A DNA stretch of 64,000 bases from UBA5704 sp036264355. GTDB taxonomy: Bacteria; Acidobacteriota; Thermoanaerobaculia; Multivoradales; UBA5704. Positions 53,309 through 62,514 of this stretch are shown here, piece by piece. The notes beneath the pieces were generated by a model that was not told the DNA's origin, did no database searches, and saw only the letters and a list, made by a program, of their open reading frames with translations. Position 1 is the stretch's first letter. Each line of letters opens with the position of its first letter. The position numbers and the translations under genes were made by a program. The stretch lies in the NCBI GenBank assembly GCA_036264355.1, contig DATARD010000408.1, forward strand, positions 1 to 64,000, given 5' to 3'.

Positions 53309-56215
53309 TCAGGGCGTCGTGCCGCTCCAGGCGCCCGTGGTGCCGCTCTCGAAGCCGTCGCTGAAGAGAACGTTGCTGGAGCAGACCCCCACGTTGGAGA
53401 GGGTCACCGAGTCGACGAACCACCCGACCCCCAGGCCGACGATGTCATCGCCTTCGTGCCAGCGCAGCCTGGCGGCGGTCGCGCCGGCAAAGGAGGAAAG
53501 GTTGACGGTGACCTGCGTCATCGCGCCGATCGTGCCGTTGCACCAGGCCCGCTTGCCGCCGAGCGGGTTCGAGAAGCCGGCGTTGACGGTACCGTTGAAG
53601 CCTCCCGCCGTGAAGGCCGAATCCGGTATCACCGACCAGGTGGAGCCGCCGTCGAGCGAAATTTCGAGCGTGCCGGCGTCGTAGCAGTTGGCTGCATCCT
53701 CGAACGAGAAGGTGTGCCAGAACGAGAGGGCGGAGCTCGCCTGCGGCCGGAACGACGGGGAGACCAGGGCCCTTTCGGCGATGGAGTCCTCGCTGGCGGA
53801 GAACCAGGAGTGCGTGGGCGACTTCGACTGCGCCGTCGACAGGACCCAGTCGTTGGCCCCGCCGAGCACGGCGTGCGTCCAGCCCGGGTTGTCGAAGCCG
53901 CCGGCCCCCTCGAACGTCTCGATCAGTGTGCTCGTGAGTGAGCCGGTGGGCGCGGCGCTGCGCACTACGGAGTTGCTCTCCTCCAGTCCGTTCGAGCTGT
54001 CGACCGCCCGCACGACGTAGAAGTAGGTCGCGCCGCTCGCCAGCGTCCCCGAGATGTCGCTGTACCCCGTGCCGGTAACCCCGCCGGCGAGCCGGTTGCC
54101 GGGGCCCGGCGTGAAGCCGGACGACGTCGAACGGTAGACGTTGTAGGTCACCGGTCCGGCACAAACCGGCGTCGCGGCCGTCCAGGAGAGGTTGAGACCA
54201 CAGTTGGCCGTCGCCGGGTTGGCGACGCTCGTCAGCCCCGCGAAGACCGGCGGCAGCGTGCAGGCGCCGGTCGCCGTGGCCTCGACGCACCCCGAGGGGC
54301 CGGATTGGCAGTTGCCGGTGGCGTCGAGGCCCTTGACCTGGTAGGCGTAGGTGATGCCGCCCGAGACCGTGTTGTCGGTGTAGGGGGAGACGGCCACGGC
54401 GCCGGCGATGACGGTGAAGGTGCCGGGCGCGGCGCAGGTGCCGGGCGCGCGGTAGACGTTGAAGGCCGTCGAGGCGGGAGAGCCGTTGGCCCAGGTGACC
54501 TGGATCTGGTTCGGGCCGGTGGCCGTGGCCGTGCCGATGGCCGGAGCGCCGGGGGGTGTGCAGGCGGTGTCCGTCACCTTCGCCGTCCAGATCTCCTCGC
54601 GCGCGTTGCTCCGCCGGTCGGTCCAGGAGGGGAAGAACTGGCCGCCGATGCCCGACAGGCTGTTGTAGTCGCCGAACTGGTTGCCCAGGTTGGCGGCGCC
54701 CGAGACCGTCTCGTCCGTCTGCGCGGAGGTCACCTTGACCGCCGGCGACCAGGTCACGCCGTCGTCGAAAGAGGACTGGTGCCAGACGTCGACTTTCAGC
54801 CGGCCGGGATCGCCGACCGTGTCGTAGTACATGATCTCGAGCGCCCCGGTCGTCTCGTCGACCACCAGCGCCTGGTTGAACTGATCGTTGAGCGAGGCCT
54901 GATTGTTGATCATCGCCGGCGCCGACCAGGTGGCGCCGCCGTTGGTGGAGCGCGAGAACCAGATGCGGGTCTTGCAGGTCGATGACGTGCTGGACCCCGG
55001 CCCCGACGTGGTGCACCCCGCGGCGCCCGTCAGGTCGGCCCAGGAGGCGTAGACCAGGTTCTTGCTCGCCGTGCGGTAGGCGCCGCCGGAAACGTAGATG
55101 AGCAGCTTGCGGGTGTTGAAGGACGGCACGCCGATCTCGAAGCTGCCGAATGTCGTGGCGACCTGGACTGGCGTGCCGTAGGAGACGCCGCCGTTGGTCG
55201 ACTTGACGACGAAGACCTTGCGGTTCCCCGTCGTCGGCCAGAAACCGAACACGTCGCCGAAGGCGTTGGTCTTGACGTCGGCGCCGATCGCCGTGCCGCT
55301 CGACTCCGCGCCGCTCACCTGGGCCGGCGTCTGCCAGGAGCCGGCCGGCCCGGTGCGCCGGTTCATGAAGGCCGGCAGGCCGTTGTGCCAGATGACGTAG
55401 ACGTTGTCCTTGAACGCCGACGTCGCGCTGTGATCGACCCACATGATCTGCTTGTCGGCGTCCGTTTGGGTACCGGAGAAGGTGGCGTCGAAGGTCCAGG
55501 TGGCGCCGTTGTCGGCCGACTTGTAGGCCCGCATCTGGAGCGTCGTGCCGCTGGAGTTGATGCCGATCGTGGTCGACCAGGCGGTGCCGTCCGACGTCCA
55601 GTCGACGGTCGGATCGGAGTGGAAGGCGTCGCCCGGCTGCAGCGGCAGGTTCGTCTGGCCCCAGGTCGCGCCGCCGTCGGTCGAGTAGAACTGCGCCTGG
55701 CTGCCGCTGCCCGAGATGTTGTTCGAGGCGCCGACGATCTTCAGCGGATCCCAATAGTTGACCCGGATGTCGGACTCGCTGTGCGGTGAATTCTGGGCAC
55801 CCGAGATCCGCTCCTCGCCGGCGACGGTGGCCGCCTTCTCCTCGGCGGGCGGCGCATCCTTCTCCGGCAGGCCGGGCACCAGGTCCTGGTGGGACAGCAT
55901 CCACTCGTGCACCTCTTTGAGCACGAACGGATAACCCCCCGTCGGGTCGGCCGCGGAATAGACCATCTCGGGATGCGCCCGGCGCCAGATCACCCGCAGC
56001 CAGAGCGGGATGCTGAGCTTGTCCTTGGCCTCTTCGGGCCGCAGCAGCGAGAAGTCCTGGTTGGCGGCGATCAGCGCCTCGAGCGCGCTGCGGGGTACCA
56101 CGGCGTCGGCCCGGAGCTGCTCGGATAGTTTGGGCCAGACGAGCCCGGCGCCCTCCAGGCTGGCAGGAAGGACGATGGCGAGAGCCAGCAGGAGGAGGAG
56201 CGACCGTTGCGTCAT
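53309..56215 (-). CDS. Secreted sialidase-fold / fibronectin-type protein
   Basis: A 968-residue exported protein. After the signal peptide and a ~120-residue N-terminal region comes a six-bladed sialidase/BNR-type propeller (Asp-box-like STDGGATWG, SADNGATWTF, STNGGVSYG, STNGGATWSA, SFDDGVTWSP; ~160-560). Two fibronectin III-like domains (~565-760) and a C-terminal beta-sandwich follow. The end VLFSDGFESGTTGAWS is a short motif shared by many exported proteins of this group of bacteria and may be a surface-sorting tail. Sialidase active-site residues were not confirmed, so it may bind rather than cut glycans. Confidence 0.83.
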   Translation of the reverse strand: MTQRSLLLLLALAIVLPASLEGAGLVWPKLSEQLRADAVVPRSALEALIAANQDFSLLRPEEAKDKLSIPLWLRVIWRRAHPEMVYSAADPTGGYPFVLKEVHEWMLSHQDLVPGLPEKDAPPAEEKAATVAGEERISGAQNSPHSESDIRVNYWDPLKIVGASNNISGSGSQAQFYSTDGGATWGQTNLPLQPGDAFHSDPTVDWTSDGTAWSTTIGINSSGTTLQMRAYKSADNGATWTFDATFSGTQTDADKQIMWVDHSATSAFKDNVYVIWHNGLPAFMNRRTGPAGSWQTPAQVSGAESSGTAIGADVKTNAFGDVFGFWPTTGNRKVFVVKSTNGGVSYGTPVQVATTFGSFEIGVPSFNTRKLLIYVSGGAYRTASKNLVYASWADLTGAAGCTTSGPGSSTSSTCKTRIWFSRSTNGGATWSAPAMINNQASLNDQFNQALVVDETTGALEIMYYDTVGDPGRLKVDVWHQSSFDDGVTWSPAVKVTSAQTDETVSGAANLGNQFGDYNSLSGIGGQFFPSWTDRRSNAREEIWTAKVTDTACTPPGAPAIGTATATGPNQIQVTWANGSPASTAFNVYRAPGTCAAPGTFTVIAGAVAVSPYTDNTVSGGITYAYQVKGLDATGNCQSGPSGCVEATATGACTLPPVFAGLTSVANPATANCGLNLSWTAATPVCAGPVTYNVYRSTSSGFTPGPGNRLAGGVTGTGYSDISGTLASGATYFYVVRAVDSSNGLEESNSVVRSAAPTGSLTSTLIETFEGAGGFDNPGWTHAVLGGANDWVLSTAQSKSPTHSWFSASEDSIAERALVSPSFRPQASSALSFWHTFSFEDAANCYDAGTLEISLDGGSTWSVIPDSAFTAGGFNGTVNAGFSNPLGGKRAWCNGTIGAMTQVTVNLSSFAGATAARLRWHEGDDIVGLGVGWFVDSVTLSNVGVCSSNVLFSDGFESGTTGAWSGTTP

Positions 56216-56346
56216 ATCGGCAGCCGCGAAGGGTACCACGCCAAAGCGCATAGTGCTATACATCGATCGGCACGCTCCGTGCATTCCTCGCGAGCCAGCG
56301 GTCGGTATCCCGAGGTGGACGTTTTCTCAGGACGAGGAGAGCAGGC

Positions 56347-57627
56347 ATGGCAGCAGGATCACAGCGACGGACCTGGCGTGGCCTTCTCCTCGCCGGCTGC
56401 GCGGCCGTGGCGCTCCTCGGCCAGGGGTGCACCCTGATCTCGCTCAAGCGCAGCGTCTACCAGTTCGACCACCCCTTCGCCGTGGCGGACAGCGCCTTCC
56501 GCCGCTCGCTCGACACCTTCGGCAACACGATGGTGGGAGGCAATCACGCCGAGATCCTGAACAACGGCGACGAGATCTTCTCCGCGATGACCGCGGCGAT
56601 CCGCGACGCCAAGGTGACGGTCAACCTCGAGTCCTACATCTTCAAGAACGACAAGGCGGGCGAGATCGTCGCCGCCGCGCTGATCGACGCCGCGCGGCGG
56701 GGCATCCAGGTGCGCGTGCTGGTGGACGGCACGGGCAGCAGCCACTCCGGGCCGATCCTCGACCGCATGCGGCAGGCGGGAGCCAAGGTCTACGTGTTCC
56801 ACCCCCTCGGGCTGTGGAGCCTCTACGACATCGGCTGGCGGACGCACCGGAAGATCCTGGTCGTCGACGGCACCGTCAGCTTCACCGGCGGCTTCTGCAT
56901 CGCCGACAACTGGCTCGGCAACGCCCGCAACCCGAAGGAGTGGCGGGACATGATGGTGCGGGCCACCGGCCCCGTCTCGGCCCAGATGCAGGCCATCTTC
57001 AGCGAGGACTGGACCTACACGACCGGCGAGATCCTGGCCGGCGAGAAGTTCTACCCGCGGATCGCCCCGGCAGGAAAGGTCGAGGCGCAGGCGATCAAGG
57101 TGTCGCGCGGCGACTCCTCCTCGCTCGCCGAGATCCTCTACGTGGTGGCGATCAAGTCGGCCGAGAGATCGATCCACATCCAGAACGCCTACTTCGTCCC
57201 CGACGAGCAGATCCGCAAGGTGCTCATCGAGGCGGCGCGGCGCGGCGTCGACGTGCGGATCATGGTCCCCGGCCGGCACATCGACATGCCGCTCGTGCGC
57301 ATGGCCTCGCGCCTCCACTATGGCGAGCTCCTCCAGGCGGGCGTCCACATCCTGGAGTACAACCGCACGATGATGCACCAGAAGGGCGCCGTCATCGACG
57401 GCATCTTCAGCCTCGTCGGCTCGATCAACTTCGACGGCCGCTCGCTGCGTGCGAACGCCGAGGACAGCCTGGCCTTCTACGACCGCGATTTCGCGGCGCG
57501 GCTCGACGCGACCTTCGCCGACGACGAGAAATCCTGCCGCGAGGTGACCTATCAGAGCTGGCGGCGGCGCGGCTTCGAGCAGCGTCTCGCCGAGCTGGTC
57601 TCGGGCCTCTTCGAGCCGCTGTACTGA
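56347..57627 (+). CDS. Cardiolipin synthase-like phospholipase D lipoprotein
   Basis: A 426-residue phospholipase D superfamily protein with two HKD motifs, HRKILVVDG and HQKGAVIDG, each followed by the family's GxxN/GS pattern (TGGFCIADN, LVGSINFD). The N terminus has a lipoprotein-like signal with Cys in LLGQGC (about residue 28), suggesting a membrane-anchored enzyme. Bacterial proteins of this layout act as cardiolipin synthases or related transphosphatidylases. A 130-base gap precedes it. Confidence 0.9.
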   Translation: MAAGSQRRTWRGLLLAGCAAVALLGQGCTLISLKRSVYQFDHPFAVADSAFRRSLDTFGNTMVGGNHAEILNNGDEIFSAMTAAIRDAKVTVNLESYIFKNDKAGEIVAAALIDAARRGIQVRVLVDGTGSSHSGPILDRMRQAGAKVYVFHPLGLWSLYDIGWRTHRKILVVDGTVSFTGGFCIADNWLGNARNPKEWRDMMVRATGPVSAQMQAIFSEDWTYTTGEILAGEKFYPRIAPAGKVEAQAIKVSRGDSSSLAEILYVVAIKSAERSIHIQNAYFVPDEQIRKVLIEAARRGVDVRIMVPGRHIDMPLVRMASRLHYGELLQAGVHILEYNRTMMHQKGAVIDGIFSLVGSINFDGRSLRANAEDSLAFYDRDFAARLDATFADDEKSCREVTYQSWRRRGFEQRLAELVSGLFEPLY

Positions 57628-57642
57628 GCAGCCTGCACCGTC

Positions 57643-57942
57643 ATGACGACCGATCTCGAAGTCTCCAGCACCGAGCTCGACGGGGCCCGCACCTCGGTCG
57701 CAGCCCCTGCGACCGAGGTCTGCGCCCCTCGCACCAAGGTCTACGGGATCGCGACCGAGGTGAAGACCCCTCGCACCTCGGTCCACGTCGTTGCGACCTC
57801 GGTCCACGTCGTTGCGACCGCGGTGCGCGTCGCAGTGACCTCGGTCCACGTCGCTGCGACCACGGTGCGCGTCACGTCGAGATCGGTGCGCGCCGCGTTT
57901 TCATTGGCGTGGGCCCTGTCGAGACCGGCGCAGATCTTTTGA
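57643..57942 (+). CDS. Heptad-repeat ORF (21-bp tandem repeats)
   Basis: A 99-residue open frame built almost wholly of seven-residue units of the form xxTxVxx: TTDLEVS, ARTSVAA, PATEVCA, IATEVKT, PRTSVHV, VATSVHV and so on. At DNA level the units are 21 bp long; those between about 57774 and 57892 are nearly identical. It follows the phospholipase gene by 15 bases. A tandem expansion of a beta-rich or fibre-like peptide is possible, but it may also be noncoding repeat DNA that stays open by chance because 21 is a multiple of three. Confidence 0.4.
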   Translation: MTTDLEVSSTELDGARTSVAAPATEVCAPRTKVYGIATEVKTPRTSVHVVATSVHVVATAVRVAVTSVHVAATTVRVTSRSVRAAFSLAWALSRPAQIF

Positions 57943-58119
57943 AGCCGGATCTGAATCGCTGCCAGCCTGATCCCGACGATCTGCCGCTCCAGCCAGGAGA
58001 CGTTCCGACGGATCAGACCTCAGCGACGCCCGATCGTCAATCCTGCGTGAATGGTCCTTGACCTCTGATCCCGTCCAATCCCGTATCATTCAGGGGTGGA
58101 CAAGCCACGGAGGCTCTGC

Positions 58120-59697
58120 ATGCGCCCAACCGCGCTCCTGTCGCTGACCGTTCTCTTCTTCCTGGTCCTCGCCCTCCCCGCCGCGGCGCAGAGCGAGGTG
58201 GGCGAGGTCTCGTTCGCCAACTCCGGCTCGCCGGCGGCGCAGGCGCCGTTCCTGCGCGGCCTCGCGCTGCTGCACGACTTCGAGTACCCCGACGCGGCGG
58301 AGCAGTTCCGCGCCGCGCAGAAGGTCGATCCGGACTTCGCCATGGCCTACTGGGGCGAGGCGCTGACCCATACCCACCCGGTGTGGATGCAGCAGGACCT
58401 CGACGCGGCGCGCGCCGTCCTGGCCCGGCTCGGCGCCACCCCCGAGGCCCGGCTGGCCAGGGCGAAGACCGAGCGGGAGCGCGACTATCTGCGCACCCTG
58501 GAGGTCCTCTATGGGAGCGGCACCAAGGAGGAGCGCGATTGCCGCTACTCCGATGCCCTGGCCGCGCTCCACCAGCGCTATCCGGACGACGTCGACGCCA
58601 CCGCCTTCTACGCTCTCTCGCTCCTCGGCACGGCGCACCAGGGGCGCGACTTCGCCACCTACATGCGCTCCGCGGCGCTGCTCGAAGAGGTCTTCCCCAC
58701 CCATCCACACCATCCGGGCGTGCTGCACTACCTGATCCACTCCTACGACGATCCCATCCACGCCCCGCTCGGCATGCGGGCGGCGCGGCTCTACGGCAAA
58801 GTGGCGCCGAACGCCGGCCACGCGCTGCACATGACCTCCCACATCTTCGTCGCCCTCGGCCTGTGGGACGACGTCATCGCCGCCAACGAGCAGGCCATGC
58901 GCGTCGTCAATCAGCAGCGCGCGGCGCACGGCCAGCCACCGAAGACCTGCGGCCACTACGTCACCTGGCTGCACTACGCCTACCTTCAGGAGCGGCGGTT
59001 CGATGAGGCGAAGCAACAGCTCGACGCCTGCCGGCATATGGTGACGGCCGAGCTGGCGAGCGCCAAGGCCTCCTCGGGGGAACCTGCACCCGTCTATGAC
59101 TTCGCGCAGATGCGCGTCAACCACGCGCTCGCCACGGGGAAGTGGGACGCCGCGGATCCCCTCGTCCTGCCGGCGGCCTCCTACGTGGAGCCGAAATTCA
59201 CCCTGGCCTACGGCGAGGCGCTGGTGGCGGCGAGCGGGGACTTGGCGGCCCTCCACGCCGCCGCCGCGCGGCTCCGCGAACGGCAGAAGGACTTCCTCGC
59301 GGCGATCGTGAAGCGGCAAGAGATCAATCCCGCCGACCGGCAGCGCGCGGAGATCCTGGTGCAGCAGATCGACGCCCTCGAGCGCATCCGGGAAGGCAGG
59401 AAGGACGAGGGCATCGCCCGGCTGCGGCAGGCGGCGGCAGCGGAGACCGCCATGGCCCTGGAATTCGGTCCCCCCGCCATCGCAAAACCGACCTGGGAAT
59501 TGCTCGGCGACGAGCTCCTGGCGCTGGGCCGCAACGCCGAAGCGGAGCAGGCGTACCAGTCGGCGCTCAGCCGTGCCCCTGGCCGCACCCAGTCGCTCCA
59601 GGGCCTCCTCCGCACCCAGCAGGCCCTCGGCCAGACCGACGCCGCCGAACGCACCCGCGAGCAGGTGGGGCGGTACGTCCGCACGGCGGCGAAATAG
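58120..59697 (+). CDS. Exported TPR protein with His-rich motif
   Basis: A 525-residue protein with a signal peptide (MRPTALLSLTVLFFLVLALP, cleavage near AAAQS) and TPR repeats from residue ~40 to the end (FLRGLALLHDFEYPDAAEQF, FRAAQKVDPDFAMAYWG and others). A conserved stretch HPHHPGVLHYLIHSYDDP followed by GHALHMTSHIF has seven closely spaced His residues, suggesting a metal site in the family. The start at 58120 has GGAGG upstream; an alternative GTG lies eight codons earlier. Function unknown. Confidence 0.83.
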   Translation: MRPTALLSLTVLFFLVLALPAAAQSEVGEVSFANSGSPAAQAPFLRGLALLHDFEYPDAAEQFRAAQKVDPDFAMAYWGEALTHTHPVWMQQDLDAARAVLARLGATPEARLARAKTERERDYLRTLEVLYGSGTKEERDCRYSDALAALHQRYPDDVDATAFYALSLLGTAHQGRDFATYMRSAALLEEVFPTHPHHPGVLHYLIHSYDDPIHAPLGMRAARLYGKVAPNAGHALHMTSHIFVALGLWDDVIAANEQAMRVVNQQRAAHGQPPKTCGHYVTWLHYAYLQERRFDEAKQQLDACRHMVTAELASAKASSGEPAPVYDFAQMRVNHALATGKWDAADPLVLPAASYVEPKFTLAYGEALVAASGDLAALHAAAARLRERQKDFLAAIVKRQEINPADRQRAEILVQQIDALERIREGRKDEGIARLRQAAAAETAMALEFGPPAIAKPTWELLGDELLALGRNAEAEQAYQSALSRAPGRTQSLQGLLRTQQALGQTDAAERTREQVGRYVRTAAK

Positions 59698-59810
59698 CCG
59701 GTGAGCCGATCGGATGGCACTGGCAGCGGCAGCAGAGCGAGCTCCTTCCCTCGCGACTCCTGCCCCACCCCGCGTTTCCCGCCGGCCGGTCCCGAGGTCA
59801 CTTGCGCGAG

Positions 59811-60548
59811 TCAGCTCCTTCTCCGCTGACTCCTGATCCGGTACAGGCGCTCCGTAAAGCCGCCCTCGGTCTCGAAAGCCTGGGCCTGGACCTCCAACTG
59901 GCGGTCGAGCAGATAGCAGCCAAGGTTCAGCAGCGAGAGGGCCGCGTTGGCCACCAGAGTGGAGGAGCTCAGGGACTGACAAGGACCTCCACGGACGGAC
60001 ACGTGCGCGGTTCCGGCCTCCGCGTGCCCGTCCCTGTTCGTCCGCGTCCGTCCCTGCTCGTCCTCCACCCAGAGGCGCACCTCCTCCACCGTAGCGCAGC
60101 GCCTTGCCTTGAAGCGCACCAGGGGCGGGTCATCCGGTGGCAAAAGGCGCAGTCCCCGCTGCCGCAGGAAGTCCTCGTAGTCGAGCCGCAGCTCCTCCAG
60201 ACTGGCCCGTGCCACGTTGGTCAGCTTGAGCTCGGTTTTCTTCGAAGTGCCCGACGCCTGGCTCCCCTCGGCAATGTTCTGCACCCCGCTGCGCGCCGCC
60301 TGCACCATCTGATCGCGGGTTCGGCTCCGGCGGTCGACGTACAGCTCGCAGAAACGTACCGTGACGTCGTAGACCAGTTGCGCCACCTGAAAGCTCTTCA
60401 GCTTCCGATACCCACCGTGCTTCGGAATCAGCGGCTCCTCGCTCCTCACGATCCCTCCCGGGTCCTTGAGACTGTATCGTCTTGGCAGGACGATATCACC
60501 CACCGCCGTCCTTTTTCTCGTCTCTTGGAGCCGAGCGGGCCACTTCAT
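59811..60548 (-). CDS. Four-helix-bundle protein with suffix domain
   Basis: A 245-residue protein related to the 23S rRNA intervening-sequence four-helix-bundle family. The conserved block is IPKHGGYRKLKSFQVAQLVYDV, then RTRDQMVQAARSGVQNIAEG, then SKKTELKLTNVARASLEELR. After LRQRGL comes the suffix region. Between VRLWVEDEQ and SLSSSTLVANAALSLLN lies an Arg/Thr/Gly-rich insert encoded by the same CGTCC-type DNA repeat found around the start codon. Function unknown; members often sit near mobile or variable loci. Confidence 0.8.
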   Translation of the reverse strand: MKWPARLQETRKRTAVGDIVLPRRYSLKDPGGIVRSEEPLIPKHGGYRKLKSFQVAQLVYDVTVRFCELYVDRRSRTRDQMVQAARSGVQNIAEGSQASGTSKKTELKLTNVARASLEELRLDYEDFLRQRGLRLLPPDDPPLVRFKARRCATVEEVRLWVEDEQGRTRTNRDGHAEAGTAHVSVRGGPCQSLSSSTLVANAALSLLNLGCYLLDRQLEVQAQAFETEGGFTERLYRIRSQRRRS

Positions 60549-60590
60549 GTCCGTCCCTGCTCGTCCCTGCTCGTCCGTGTCCGTCCTCAA
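60004..60590. repeat. Short CGTCC-rich repeat at both ends of the four-helix-bundle gene
   Basis: Two clusters of a degenerate repeat based on TCCCTGCTCGTCC / CGTCCGTG occur at about 60026-60062 (inside the gene) and 60547-60590 (at its start and just upstream). In the coding frame they yield Thr-Asp-Arg-Gly-rich stretches such as TDTDEQGRAGTD and EDEQGRTRTNRD. They look like a small dispersed or slippage-prone repeat that has entered the coding region. Confidence 0.5.
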
Positions 60591-61657
60591 CCGCCGCCGC
60601 TTCCCGAGGGCCGCGCGCCAACGAAGAGGCTCTTCGGCAGCCGCACGTGGACGCCGACGTTCGGCTTGTCGACGAGTTGCGTCACCGCGACGTTGCCGGC
60701 GATGCTCACGAGCTGGTACGCTTGGTGCTTCGTCATCTTCCACGTCGATGCGACGAAATCGATCATCTCCTGGATCGCGACCTTGGTGGCGACGGTGAGG
60801 TCCGGATCGGTCGCCATGCTGATGTAATCGGTCGCCGTCTCGGCGCGCGGCCAGGTGAGCTTCAGGTCCTTGCGGACGGTGAGCTGAATCCGCGCGCGCA
60901 AAGAGGTTTCGATCGCCGTCTGATCGACCTCACCGTCGCCCTGCGCGGCGTGGCCGTCGCCCACCTCGAACAGCGCGCCCGGCGCGAAGACCGGAATGAA
61001 CAGCGTCGCACCGACGCCCAGCTCCCTGTTGTCGAGATTGCCCGCGTGCTTCCCCGGCGGGTTGCTGCTGACACGGCCGAGCTCCGGCGCCGGCGCGACA
61101 CCCATGCTGCCGAAGAATGGACGCAGCGGGATCACGATGCCCGGCGCGAACTCCGCGGTCATCGCCTTCGCGTTGATGGGAATGATGCGCGCGGCCAGGG
61201 CACGGTCGCAGTTCTCCGGCAGGAAGCCGTTGCAGCCGTTGTAGCCATAGTCGATGGCGAAATCGATCGCCAGGATCTTCACCTCCAGAACGTCGCCCGG
61301 CTGCGCTCCCTCGACGTACACCGGACCGGTGAGGATGTGCCCGCCCGGTCCGCGGCGATCTCCGGTGACCTCGGCCACGATCGTTTTCAGCGAGCTCTGG
61401 ACCTTGTCGTCGGGTACCCCGGCGCGCTGCAGCCCGGCGGGATTGTTCGTCAACAGCGTGTCGACGTCGATGACGTCGCCCGACGCGATGCGCAGCACGG
61501 GCTTCGCTGCGGACCAGTAATATCCGTACGCGACGGTGGAAGGCGTGGCTTCGAGGCGGTGCGTCTTCGGCCCTGGCGCTGGCTGGGCGGTCGCGACGGC
61601 AGCGGCGAGCCAGAGGACGGACGCGATGGACGCGGCGGCGGCGGCATGGGTTCGCAT
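60587..61657 (-). CDS. Exported acetamidase/formamidase family protein
   Basis: A 356-residue FmdA/AmdA-family amidohydrolase. The core reads GPGGHILTGPVYVEGAQPGDVLEVKI, GCNGFLPEN and GALFEVGDGHAAQGDGEVDQTAIE, the usual metal-binding and catalytic stretches. Unlike classical cytoplasmic formamidases it has an N-terminal signal peptide (cleavage near ATAQP), so it acts in the periplasm or outside. It starts two bases after the cupin stop, so the two form an operon. Confidence 0.88.
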   Translation of the reverse strand: MRTHAAAAASIASVLWLAAAVATAQPAPGPKTHRLEATPSTVAYGYYWSAAKPVLRIASGDVIDVDTLLTNNPAGLQRAGVPDDKVQSSLKTIVAEVTGDRRGPGGHILTGPVYVEGAQPGDVLEVKILAIDFAIDYGYNGCNGFLPENCDRALAARIIPINAKAMTAEFAPGIVIPLRPFFGSMGVAPAPELGRVSSNPPGKHAGNLDNRELGVGATLFIPVFAPGALFEVGDGHAAQGDGEVDQTAIETSLRARIQLTVRKDLKLTWPRAETATDYISMATDPDLTVATKVAIQEMIDFVASTWKMTKHQAYQLVSIAGNVAVTQLVDKPNVGVHVRLPKSLFVGARPSGSGGG

Positions 61658-61659
61658 GG

Positions 61660-62400
61660 CTAAGGATGCGCGTCAACCGGCTTGAATTCCACCGTCACCA
61701 GCCGCGCCGGGCTCTTGCCCGTATTGGTCAGCGTGTGGGTGTAGCCGCCGGGCTGCCACTTGACGTCACCGGACTTGAGCTGGGTGGACACCGGACCCCG
61801 GCCTTCGAAGTCGCTGCGCAGCTCGAGGTTGCTCACCGCCACCACCAGGTGGGGCCCGTCGTGATGGTGGCTGGGCACCGTGGCCCCCGGTTGCAGCTCC
61901 ACCTCCGATACGCGGGCGCCGTCGTGGATGAAGAGCACCTTGATGCGGCCGCCCGGGAATTCCCGGCTCCCTTCGGACTCCGGCGGCCAGGGAGACGGCG
62001 CCTGGCGGAGCTTGCCATCCTGCACCAGCTCGACCGTCACGTTGCGGAACGGCCGGTCCGCGAGATTCTTCGCCACGTGCGCGAAATCGCCGGGGGAGAA
62101 ACGGGTCTCGCCGTCCGCCAGCTTGACCTCGACCGACGCCTTGCCCTGCACCTCGTTCATGAAGTGGGCGTCCCCCAGCGTGACGAACAGATAGTCGTGC
62201 CCGTGGTGGTGCAGCAGCGTGGCGGCGTGCGGCGGCACCTCGACCTGGAAGACGCGGACCTGGTCGTTTTCGATCGCCAGGTGATGCGAGGGCTCGGCCG
62301 TGATCTCGACCGCGGGAGCCTCGGCGACCACGCCACGGGTCGCCGCCACCAGCAGCGACAGACAGAGCAGGGACAGCGCAGAAAAACCGATCCTCCTCAT
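61660..62400 (-). CDS. Exported two-domain cupin protein
   Basis: A 246-residue protein with a signal peptide (cleavage near VVAEA) and two cupin domains. The first has HHHGHDYLFVTLGDAHF, the second PSHHHDGPHLVVAVSNLEL and WQPGGYTHTLTNTG, each with the two His-rich motifs that bind a metal. Start: AAGGAGG is five bases before the ATG at 62400; an ATG at 62403 is too close. It is cotranscribed with the exported formamidase. Confidence 0.83.
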   Translation of the reverse strand: MRRIGFSALSLLCLSLLVAATRGVVAEAPAVEITAEPSHHLAIENDQVRVFQVEVPPHAATLLHHHGHDYLFVTLGDAHFMNEVQGKASVEVKLADGETRFSPGDFAHVAKNLADRPFRNVTVELVQDGKLRQAPSPWPPESEGSREFPGGRIKVLFIHDGARVSEVELQPGATVPSHHHDGPHLVVAVSNLELRSDFEGRGPVSTQLKSGDVKWQPGGYTHTLTNTGKSPARLVTVEFKPVDAHP

Positions 62401-62514
62401 CATGCCCTCCTTGATCTCGGGCGGCCATGATAGCAGAGAGCCGAATTCTACGGGGGGCAAACCGGAGCCGCCGGAGCCGATGATAGGCTCCAACCCGACG
62501 CGAGATTCGCGCCC

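Noticed and set aside
57766..57892. Possible CRISPR array in the 21-bp repeats
   Set aside because: The repeats are directly adjacent with no unique spacers, are shorter than CRISPR repeats, and no cas gene is in the window.
59811..60548. Diversity-generating retroelement target in the four-helix-bundle gene
   Set aside because: There is no reverse transcriptase, no template repeat with adenine-specific changes, and the repeat is a short CGTCC-type unit rather than a ~100-bp pair.
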